A DNA stretch of 64,000 nucleotides from Fulverythrobacter ferritrahens (GTDB lineage: Bacteria; Pseudomonadota; Alphaproteobacteria; Sphingomonadales; Sphingomonadaceae): positions 389,540 to 453,539 of the forward strand of contig NZ_JACDXU010000003.1 of NCBI RefSeq assembly GCF_020539485.1, read 5' to 3'. Below the pieces are notes generated by a model. That model saw nothing but the letters and a program-made list of their open reading frames with translations, was not told the DNA's origin and searched no databases. A program made the position numbers and the translations under genes. Positions 9,381 to 15,987 of this stretch are shown here, in pieces. Positions within the stretch are counted from its first letter, which is position 1. Each line of letters opens with the position of its first letter.

Positions 9381-9827
9381 ATGCGGAAGAAAGCATTCAT
9401 TCCAACGGCAATGGCGCTTCTCGCCTCTCCCACCCTTGCTCAGGCCCAGCCGGCGCCGCTGGTCTATTTCCACATCGCCGGGCCGGACCTTGCCAAGCAG
9501 CGCGCCTTTTATGCCGGGATGTTCGGCTGGACCATCGGTGAAGATGGCAGCCTGACCATTCCGGGCCAGCCGGAAATGAGCGGCATGCTGCAAGTGGAAC
9601 CGCCCAATCTCGGCCCCGAAACCGGCAGCGCCCTCTATTTCGGCGTGGCGGACGTTAGCGCGGCTCAGACAAAGGCCATGGAACTGGGCGGGAAGATCGT
9701 CTTCCCCCGGCTGGAAGTGCCCGGCGTGGTCGTGCTGGGCATGATCACCGATCCGGCGGGTAACCGCGTTGGACTGATCGAATGGCAGGATGGCAAGGCG
9801 GTGGTGCCTGCGGTTGCGGGGAAATAG
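9381..9827 (+). CDS. Exported VOC (glyoxalase/bleomycin-resistance fold) protein
   Basis: 148 residues. A signal peptide (MRKKAFIPTAMALLASPTLA, cleavage after AQA) precedes a single VOC domain whose first strand is PLVYFHIAGPD and whose later strand is GMITDPAGNRVGLIEW. His and Glu residues at the usual metal-ligand positions are present (VYFHI, GLIEW). VOC proteins are normally cytoplasmic, so the signal peptide is notable. It starts 25 bases after the second SDR and may be in the same transcript. Function unknown beyond a possible metal- or small-ligand-binding role. Confidence 0.8.
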   Translation: MRKKAFIPTAMALLASPTLAQAQPAPLVYFHIAGPDLAKQRAFYAGMFGWTIGEDGSLTIPGQPEMSGMLQVEPPNLGPETGSALYFGVADVSAAQTKAMELGGKIVFPRLEVPGVVVLGMITDPAGNRVGLIEWQDGKAVVPAVAGK

Positions 9828-10512
9828 GTTGGGCGGGTGAATCCTGGTCTGACGGGGCGGCAGGGTTTAAGTCGAACCTCAGTCTGCTCCGCTTGGAGTG
9901 CGCTGCTTGCCCCACTACTCGTCATTCCCGCGAAAGCGGGAACCCAGTGGCAGCAGTTGAACTGGGTTCCCGCTTTCGCGGGAATGACGAACTAAGTAAA
10001 TACGGTTCTTCATCTTGACAATTATAACCATATTGGCTATATGGCCATCCGCCAGCTACCAACTGGCTCCAGCGGCGGGTCGGGGGCGCTTTGCGCTTCG
10101 TTCCTGGTTCCTCCGTTTCCGGGCCGGCGTTTCGGGTGAGCCGGGCAGGTGAGGCGGATAGCAACGCTTCGCTCGCCTTTCACGGAAGCGTCCGCACCTT
10201 CTACCGGCACAGGCGCCGGCCCTTTCGCCGAATGTCACGGCAAAGGGCTGCGCGGGTTACGCCGGGGGCGGCTCACGTGCGAGCCCTTCGCTGCCCCCGC
10301 ATGTGCAGGTCAGGGCCGAGCAGGTGAGTTCTTCGCGGCACGCCACCAGCCATTCGCAGATCAAACCGCGTCACCGGGCTCCCTTGCGGGCGCCCCGACA
10401 CCGGCCCGGACCCGTCCGACTGGTTTCTTCCCCGGCGTTACTCCGCATTCGCCAGCGGAGGGTGGGGTGTGTCTCTGCCACTGGTCATCCCGCTCAATCC
10501 CCCGGACCACAT
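9828..10512. other. Non-coding stretch with one palindromic repeat; remainder unassigned
   Basis: No convincing gene on either strand. It holds the palindromic repeat at 9919-9990. The rest (about 10040-10500) is GC-rich, with several local inverted repeats and open frames on both strands but no good start or family match. I looked for RNase P RNA, tmRNA and SRP RNA signature motifs and did not find them. Confidence 0.5.
9919..9990. repeat. Palindromic intergenic repeat, copy 3
   Basis: Inverted arms of about 30 bases (TCGTCATTCCCGCGAAAGCG and its complement) separated by a short spacer. The outer arm matches copy 1 at 2284-2357 except for two bases (GAAAG in place of GCAGG). Confidence 0.85.
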
Positions 10513-10555
10513 AAAAACAGACCGCCCCGGACGAATCCGGGACGGCCCATTTTTC
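10513..10555 (-). terminator. Intrinsic terminator of gcrA (possibly bidirectional)
   Basis: CCGCCCCGGA (10522-10531), loop CGAA, TCCGGGACGG (10536-10545), with one mismatch. A-rich sequence lies on the low side and T-rich on the high side, so it could act in both directions. It lies 16 bases past the gcrA stop. Confidence 0.8.
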
Positions 10556-10570
10556 CAACCTGTGAGTGGC

Positions 10571-11290
10571 TCAGCGAACCCGCGGGCCGCCGAAGGGCAG
10601 CGGCGGGGGCGGGCGGCGCGAGCCGCGCGGCAGCTGGGCCTGATAGGCGCGGCCGCAATGTTCCACGCAATAGGGGAAGCCGGGGTTCACCTTCTCGCCG
10701 CAGAAGTGGAAATCGGGTTCGCCCGGATGGCCCATCGGCCAGCGGCACACCTTGTCGTTCAGATCGAGCAGGCTGGTCTTGCCCGCGATTTCCGGGCTCG
10801 GCTTGGCGGGCACCAGGCGGCGCGGCGGCGCGGGCGGGATCGGAGCCTGCTGATCGCCCGGGCCCTGGCGCAGGAAGCCACCGGGGCCGACAGACACGAT
10901 CTTGGGCATCGGCTCGCCCGTGGAGCCCGGCAGGGGCTGGCTGGGAATCGGGGCGTTTGCCGCCGCAGCGGGCGGCTGCTGCCGTTCCACAGAAGCGCGG
11001 GGCGCGGCTGGAGCGGGGGTGGCGGGCTTGGCGGCAACCGGCGGCTTCTCGGCCGGGGGTGCCTTTTCCTTCGGCTTTGGAGGCTTGGCTTCCTTCTTGC
11101 GGGCGGGGGCCTTCTCGCCATCCTCATTCGCCTTCACGGGCGAAGGGCGTGATTTGAGGCCAAGGCGGTGCGCCTTGCCGATCACCGCATTGCGCGACAC
11201 GCCGCCGAGTTCCTCGGCGATCTGGCTTGCGGTGGCGCCGCCTTCCCACATCTTGGTCAGTGTGGCGATCCGTTCGTCGGTCCAGCTCAT
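10571..11290 (-). CDS. gcrA: Cell-cycle regulator GcrA
   Basis: Sigma70-associated transcription regulator that works with CcrM methylation of GANTC sites in alphaproteobacteria. The N-terminus MSWTDERIATLTKMWEGG, followed by SASQ-type helix-turn-helix residues (TASQIAEELGGVSRNAVIGK), is the GcrA DNA-binding hallmark. The C-terminal domain carries the conserved CRWPMGHPGEPDFHFCG segment and a second Cys-rich stretch (PYCVEHC). The linker between them is long and rich in Pro, Ala and Lys (about residues 50-155). The ATG at 11290 was chosen over an upstream TTG because the family begins MSWTDE. Confidence 0.96.
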   Translation of the reverse strand: MSWTDERIATLTKMWEGGATASQIAEELGGVSRNAVIGKAHRLGLKSRPSPVKANEDGEKAPARKKEAKPPKPKEKAPPAEKPPVAAKPATPAPAAPRASVERQQPPAAAANAPIPSQPLPGSTGEPMPKIVSVGPGGFLRQGPGDQQAPIPPAPPRRLVPAKPSPEIAGKTSLLDLNDKVCRWPMGHPGEPDFHFCGEKVNPGFPYCVEHCGRAYQAQLPRGSRRPPPPLPFGGPRVR

Positions 11291-11377
11291 TTCCGCTTTC
11301 AATTCCTCAACAAATCATACGCAGGAAGGGCCTCACCAGCCTTGTCAGCGCAAGCGACTGCCGATAGTCGCCCGTAA

Positions 11378-12256
11378 ATGGCCGATCAAGCCCCGACGAC
11401 ATCCGAACAGGCCCGCGCAACGGGCGAAGTGAAGCGGCCTTTCCTGCCGCATGGAACGCCCGTGATCGGCGGATTGAACCGCATCGGGCTGTGGACTCTC
11501 TATATGAAGGAGGTCCGCCGTTTTCTCAAGGTCCAGACCCAGGCTGTATGGGCCCCGGCGGTAACTACCCTGCTATTTCTGGTGATCTTCACGGTTGCGA
11601 TGGGCCGTGGGGGCCGCGAAGTGCTGGGCGTGCCCTTCGCCAGCTTCGTGGCGCCGGGCCTGATCATGATGGGCATGATGCAGAATGCCTTCGCCAATTC
11701 CAGCTTCTCGCTGCTGGGCGGCAAGATGCAGGGCACCATCGTCGATTACCTCATGCCGCCCCTTTCCGAAGGGGAACTGATGATCGGCATCGTCGGCGCG
11801 GCCATGACCCGCGCAATCATGGTGGGGCTTGCCGTGGCAGTGGCCATGTCCTTCTGGCCCGGCGTCTCGCTCCATGCCGCGCATCCCTGGGCCATCGTCT
11901 GGTTCGGCCTGATGGGGGCCATGATGCTGGCCTTCATGGGGCTGCTGACCTCGCTGTGGGCCGACAAGTTCGACCATGCGGCGGCCGTGACCAATTTCGT
12001 GATCCAGCCGCTCTCGCTGCTGTCAGGCACGTTCTACGTGATCCACAACCTTGCCCCGGCCTTCCAGGCGGTAAGCCGGGCCAACCCGTTCTTTTACGTG
12101 ATCTCGGGCTTCCGCTTCGGCTTCCTGGGCGCCAGCGATATTGGCAATACCAATCAGGCCGTGCTGGGCGCGGCAGCGGGGCTGGGCCTGTTCAACCTGA
12201 TCTTCGGCTATGTCTGCTATCGCGTGCTGAAAAGCGGCTGGAAGCTGAAGAGCTGA
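11378..12256 (+). CDS. ABC-2 type transporter permease
   Basis: 292-residue membrane protein with about six transmembrane segments (for example VTTLLFLVIFTVAMG, IVGAAMTRAIMVGLAVAVAM, AGLGLFNLIFGYVCYRVL). It has the ABC-2 permease signature in NPFFYVISGFRFGFLG and NFVIQPLSLLSGTFY, as in drug or polysaccharide exporters of the NodJ/DrrB type. A cytoplasmic N-terminal tail of about 35 residues precedes the first segment. No ATPase gene is adjacent on the plus strand, so the partner must be elsewhere. Substrate unknown. Confidence 0.9.
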   Translation: MADQAPTTSEQARATGEVKRPFLPHGTPVIGGLNRIGLWTLYMKEVRRFLKVQTQAVWAPAVTTLLFLVIFTVAMGRGGREVLGVPFASFVAPGLIMMGMMQNAFANSSFSLLGGKMQGTIVDYLMPPLSEGELMIGIVGAAMTRAIMVGLAVAVAMSFWPGVSLHAAHPWAIVWFGLMGAMMLAFMGLLTSLWADKFDHAAAVTNFVIQPLSLLSGTFYVIHNLAPAFQAVSRANPFFYVISGFRFGFLGASDIGNTNQAVLGAAAGLGLFNLIFGYVCYRVLKSGWKLKS

Positions 12257-12292
12257 TTGGCTTTGCGGTAACCGGTCAGAAGCCGGGCAGCC

Positions 12293-12673
12293 TCAGTGCG
12301 TCAGGCTACGGCGCAGGCGATACCGTCCGTCGGCAAAATCCTCGAACAGCTGGGCAACGCTGGGATGATCCACCGGGCCGCCCTCGCTATCCGCCATCAG
12401 GTTCTGCTGGCTGACATAGGCGACGTAGGACGAATCCTCGTTTTCCGCGAGCAGGTGATAGAAGGGCTGGTCCCGCTGAGGACGGACATCCTTGGGAATC
12501 GCTTCGTACCATTCCTCGCTGTTGGCGAAGACCGGGTCGATATCGAAGACCACGCCGCGAAAATCGAACTGCTTGTGTTTCACCACATCGCCGATCGCGA
12601 AGCGGGCTTCGGCGTGAAGGGGGGCATCGATTCGGCGACCGGCCTGGGGAGAATAGAATTGGGCTCGATCCAT
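12293..12673 (-). CDS. hspQ: Heat shock protein HspQ (YccV-like, hemimethylated-DNA-binding fold)
   Basis: 126 residues. The core ARFAIGDVVKHKQFDFRGVV, VVFDIDPVFANSEEWYEA and DQPFYHLLAENEDSSYVAYV match the HspQ/YccV family. In enterobacteria HspQ enhances Lon proteolysis and affects stability of mutant DnaA. The ATG at 12673 gives the normal family length with a short N-terminal extension; no strong ribosome-binding site is visible. Convergent with the ABC permease, with 36 bases between stops. Confidence 0.92.
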   Translation of the reverse strand: MDRAQFYSPQAGRRIDAPLHAEARFAIGDVVKHKQFDFRGVVFDIDPVFANSEEWYEAIPKDVRPQRDQPFYHLLAENEDSSYVAYVSQQNLMADSEGGPVDHPSVAQLFEDFADGRYRLRRSLTH

Positions 12674-12853
12674 AAGGGCGAATATAGTCTGCCGCCTGCC
12701 CGAAACAAGCTGCCCTGAGAGGCGCTGCTGCTTATTTGTAACGGTTTCGGTGGACGAAGGCGAGCTTTGGGGCTTGGCAAGCGGCAAGGCTTGGGCTAAC
12801 CGCCCGCATCCCGGCCCCGGGCGCGCATCCGCCGCACCCGAAACACCCGATAC

Positions 12854-12943
<90 letters not shown>

Positions 12944-13029
12944 TCCATGGGAAAACCCTAGGTTTCCCGCCAAGTCGCTGACTTCCCGTTGATATTTTCG
13001 CCCCAACTGGTACGGAAGGGCGGTACGGA

Positions 13030-13143
13030 ATGGGTTTGGCAATGGTCGGCTTGAAGCGGACTAAAACTGGCCGTTGGTACGGTCGAAAAGAAATCCCTGC
13101 AGACGTTCGAGAAGGTGCTGTCAAAGCAAACGCACCTGATTGA
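13030..13143 (+). pseudogene. Remnant of a site-specific integrase, N-terminus only
   Basis: 37 codons beginning MGLAMVGLKRTKTGRWYGRK and containing EIPADVRE, which matches the N-terminal segment of tyrosine recombinases found next to tRNA genes in alphaproteobacteria. The frame ends at a TGA within seven codons after that motif, and nothing resembling the core-binding or catalytic domain (R-H-R-Y) follows. Its place just downstream of tRNA-Ser suggests the relic of the element that used that tRNA as attachment site. The assignment relies on one short segment. Confidence 0.6.
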
Positions 13144-13180
13144 AAAGCAGGCTGTTTCGGGTAGGGGCCGGCTCACGCCA

Positions 13181-13300
13181 AGAGCCCGCAAGCCGACCAC
13201 TCCGTTCCGATATTTCCACTCGTCGCCCGGGATCATCCGCATGGTGGTGATGCTGTACGTGCGGTATCCATTGTCGTTGCGGAATGTCGAGGCTATGAGC
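13181..13300 (+). pseudogene. IS6-family transposase remnant (N-terminal part)
   Basis: Encodes RKPTTPFRYFHSSPGIIR, then VVMLYVRYPLSLRNVE, the start of IS6-family (IS26/IS6100-like) transposases. Similarity stops at about 13291. The DDE catalytic region is missing. The frame runs without a stop into the LysR gene, so an automated call would wrongly fuse them. Related fragments lie at 21181-21492 and 24630-24779, all in the same orientation. Confidence 0.75.
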
Positions 13301-13357
13301 ACGAAAGGTTACCCGACGCCGGATGCCGCCTTCTTTCGCTTCTCCATGGTTCCGGCA

Positions 13358-14383
13358 ATGAATTTTCAGCAACTCAGGTACGTAGGCTCGGCCATACGCA
13401 ACGACTTCAACCTCACGAAGGTTGCGAGCGAACTCTTCACATCCCAGCCGGGTGTGAGCAAGCAGATCAAGGAGCTCGAAGCCGAGCTCAAAATCGAGAT
13501 CTTTGTCAGGCGAGGCAAGCGTCTCGTTGGCCTTACGGAGGCCGGGCACAGTGTCGTCGAGATTATCGAAAGGTTGCTCGTAGAGGCTGATAATTTGAAA
13601 CGCTTGTCGGACGACTTCGTCGATACCGACAAGGGTCGGCTCATCATCGCGACGACCCACAACCAGGCCAACTACGTCCTTCCGCGTGTGCTCCTCGATT
13701 TCCGGCGCGAGTTTCCGAAAGTCGAGGTCGAGCTGCGCCAAGGCAGCCCGGGTTCGGTGGTGGAAATGGTCCTGCATGGCAAGGCCGACATCGGCGTTGC
13801 GACCGAAGCGATGGAGGGGCGGCCGGCGCTGCGGACGTTCTCCTGCTTCACCTGGGAGCACGTTGCCATCGTTCCGCCCGATCATCCGCTGGCGGCTGTC
13901 GAAACCGTGACCCTGCAGGATCTCGCGGCATATCCGGTCATCACCTACACTTCCGAATACAGCGGACGGTCGAGGATCGACGCGGCGTTCGAGCGCGCCG
14001 GCGTGCGTCCGGACATCCGGCTCGCGGCGGTCGATGCGGGCGTCATCAAGACTTACGTGAAACTGGGAATGGGTGTCGGCATCGTCGCGCAAATGGCGGT
14101 CGAGAACGGTTCGTCTGACGGGCTGGCGATTGTTCGCGGTTCCAGCAAGCTGTTCGATGCATCCAGCACCAAGGTTGCGATCGCGAAGAGCACTCTGGTG
14201 CGGAGCTATATCGCCCGCTTCATCCGTATGCTGGCTCCTCATGTCGAGGAGCGGCAACTGAAACGGCAGGGAGAGATCAGCATTGATCCGGCCAAGTTGC
14301 ATAGCTTTGCGGAGCGCGAGGACCTGCACATCGGCCGTGGCACTTCCGTTCCCTGCGAACTTGCCCAAGGAGCGTCTGAATGA
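13358..14383 (+). CDS. CysB-like LysR-family transcriptional regulator
   Basis: 341 residues. An N-terminal winged helix-turn-helix (MNFQQLRYVGSAIRNDFNLT, SQPGVSKQIKELEAEL) precedes a two-lobed effector domain. The MNFQQLRY opening, spacing and TTHNQANYVLP motif are those of the CysB/Cbl group, which senses sulfur status through O-acetylserine or sulfate-type ligands. The ATG at 13358 restores the family N-terminus and excludes the fused IS6 remnant. The stop overlaps the sorA start (ATGA), so the regulator is probably translated with sorAB and controls sulfite oxidation. That link is an inference from family and position. Confidence 0.88.
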   Translation: MNFQQLRYVGSAIRNDFNLTKVASELFTSQPGVSKQIKELEAELKIEIFVRRGKRLVGLTEAGHSVVEIIERLLVEADNLKRLSDDFVDTDKGRLIIATTHNQANYVLPRVLLDFRREFPKVEVELRQGSPGSVVEMVLHGKADIGVATEAMEGRPALRTFSCFTWEHVAIVPPDHPLAAVETVTLQDLAAYPVITYTSEYSGRSRIDAAFERAGVRPDIRLAAVDAGVIKTYVKLGMGVGIVAQMAVENGSSDGLAIVRGSSKLFDASSTKVAIAKSTLVRSYIARFIRMLAPHVEERQLKRQGEISIDPAKLHSFAEREDLHIGRGTSVPCELAQGASE

Positions 14384-15573
14384 CTTTGATACAACGCAGG
14401 AGCTTCCTTGCCGGTGCGGCTGCGTCTCTCGCGCCGCTGCCCGCTGCCGCGCAGGGCACTATCGAACTCCCGTTCGCGAACGGCACCCGGCCGCTGGTGC
14501 AACTGCCGGGCAAGCGGCCGATGATCGGGCTGACCGCGCGCCCGCCGCAACTCGAGACGCCGTTCGAGGTGTTCGACGAAGGCGTGCTGACGCCGAACGA
14601 TGCGTTCTTCGTGCGCTACCATCTGTCGCAGTTGCCGACTTCGATCGATCCTGCTTCCTACCGCCTCTCGGTGCAGGGGCATGTCGAACGCATGCTGTCG
14701 CTTTCGCTGGAGGAGCTGAAGCGCGATTTCCCGGTGCAGGAGATCGTCGCGGTGAACCAGTGTTCCGGCAACAGCCGGGGCTTCTTCGAGCCTCGCGTTG
14801 GCGGCGGGCAACTCGGCCACGGAGCGATGGGCAATGCCCGCTGGACAGGCGTGCCGCTGAGGGCCGTGCTTGATCGTGCGGGCCTGCGCGCCGGGGCGGT
14901 GCAGGTCGCTTTCAAGGGCCTCGATAAGGCCCCGCTGAAGGCGATCCCGGACTACGAGAAGGCGCTCGATATCGATAATGCGCGGGACGGGGAGGTCATG
15001 CTCGCGTTTGCGATGAACGGGGAGGACTTGCCCTTCCTCAACGGCTATCCGCTGCGGCTGATCGTGCCGGGCTATTATGGCACTTACTGGATCAAGCACC
15101 TGAGCGAGATCACCGTGCTGGACGCGGCGTTCGAGGGCTACTGGGTGAAGTCCGCCTACCGCATCCCGGACAACGAATGCGCCTGCGTGGCACCGGGCGG
15201 CAAGCCCGACAGCACGCGGTCAATCGGGCGGTTCAACATCCGCTCCTTCATCACCAGCCATGCCGATGGCGCGAAAGTGAAGGCCGGGCCAATCGAGCTG
15301 CGCGGCATAGCTTTCAATGGCGGCGAGGGTATCGCACGGGTGCAGGTTTCGCCTGACGGCGGGGCAAGCTGGCAGGAGGCGCGGCTCGGCGAAGACCTGG
15401 GACGGTACTCGTTCCGGCAGTGGTCGCTCGCCCTGCCGCTCGCGGTGGGCAGGCATGCGGTCAAAGTCCGTGCCTATTCGCCCGATGGCACGACCCAGCC
15501 GCTCGAACCGTTGTGGCAGCCCGCGGGCTACATGCGGAACGTCGTCGAAACCGTGACACTGGAGGCGGCATGA
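14380..15573 (+). CDS. sorA: Sulfite dehydrogenase, molybdopterin subunit (SorA-like)
   Basis: Periplasmic sulfite-oxidising enzyme of the sulfite oxidase fold: sulfite to sulfate, with electrons passed to a c-type cytochrome. A twin-arginine-type signal (QRRSFLAGAAAS) fits export of a folded molybdoprotein. Cys128 in VAVNQCSGNSRG is the expected molybdenum ligand. The molybdopterin-binding region runs through GYYGTYWIKHLSEI, and a C-terminal dimerisation domain starts near residue 285 (IELRGIAFNGGEGIARVQVS). Length (397) and the following cytochrome gene match SorAB. It overlaps both neighbours by ATGA junctions. The specific substrate is inferred. Confidence 0.88.
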   Translation: MTLIQRRSFLAGAAASLAPLPAAAQGTIELPFANGTRPLVQLPGKRPMIGLTARPPQLETPFEVFDEGVLTPNDAFFVRYHLSQLPTSIDPASYRLSVQGHVERMLSLSLEELKRDFPVQEIVAVNQCSGNSRGFFEPRVGGGQLGHGAMGNARWTGVPLRAVLDRAGLRAGAVQVAFKGLDKAPLKAIPDYEKALDIDNARDGEVMLAFAMNGEDLPFLNGYPLRLIVPGYYGTYWIKHLSEITVLDAAFEGYWVKSAYRIPDNECACVAPGGKPDSTRSIGRFNIRSFITSHADGAKVKAGPIELRGIAFNGGEGIARVQVSPDGGASWQEARLGEDLGRYSFRQWSLALPLAVGRHAVKVRAYSPDGTTQPLEPLWQPAGYMRNVVETVTLEAA

Positions 15574-15875
15574 TGCGCACAGTCACCTACATCATGGCAG
15601 GCGCGGCGGCGATGCTCGGCGCCGTTGCATTCGCACAGCCGATCGATCTGCCTGTCGGCGATGTGCCGGTGGAGCTGTCCGATGCCGAAAGCGAGGTGGT
15701 GGTGAACACCTGTTCCGCATGTCACTCGCTGGACTACATAACCACGCAGCCGCGCGGGAAGGGCGCGCAGTTCTGGCGGGATTCCGTGAACAAGATGATC
15801 ACAGTCTACAGCGCCCCCATCTCACCCGAAGATGCGGACGCGATTTCTGCCGTACTGGCGAAGAAGTTCGGATGA
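15570..15875 (+). CDS. sorB: Sulfite dehydrogenase, cytochrome c subunit (SorB-like)
   Basis: 101 residues. A signal peptide (about residues 1-22, AVAFAQ) is followed by one haem c site, CSACH at residues 48-52. The probable axial Met is Met76 (DSVNKMITVY), and the segment PRGKGAQFW resembles the SorB subunit. Its ATG overlaps the sorA stop. It would take electrons from SorA and pass them to soluble cytochrome c or the oxidase chain in the periplasm. ATG codons at 15570 and 15573 are both possible. Confidence 0.88.
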   Translation: MMRTVTYIMAGAAAMLGAVAFAQPIDLPVGDVPVELSDAESEVVVNTCSACHSLDYITTQPRGKGAQFWRDSVNKMITVYSAPISPEDADAISAVLAKKFG

Positions 15876-15878
15876 CTC

Positions 15879-15912
15879 AAAAAAAGGCGGGACTTCATCA
15901 GAAGCCCCGCCC
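15879..15912 (-). terminator. Intrinsic terminator of the minus-strand TonB receptor gene
   Basis: On the minus strand: a GC-rich stem (GGCGGGGCTTC with GAAGTCCCGCC) around a 4-base loop, followed by seven T. It also lies just after the sorB stop and may act weakly on plus-strand transcripts. Confidence 0.75.
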
Positions 15913-15987
15913 AGTTGCGATCCATCAGGGTGGAGAGAGTGGATCGAGTTTCTCGCCCTTTCCCCCAGGGCGCATCCCGTGTGACGA

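Noticed and set aside
10040..10500. RNase P RNA, tmRNA or SRP RNA
   Set aside because: None of the conserved sequence blocks I know for these RNAs was found on either strand.
13030..13143. An intact prophage or active integrative element
   Set aside because: Only an integrase stub remains and no other phage or conjugation gene was found.
14380..15875. MsrPQ (YedYZ) methionine sulfoxide reductase instead of SorAB
   Set aside because: The partner is a soluble CxxCH cytochrome, not a membrane haem b protein, and the length with a C-terminal dimerisation domain fits sulfite dehydrogenase.
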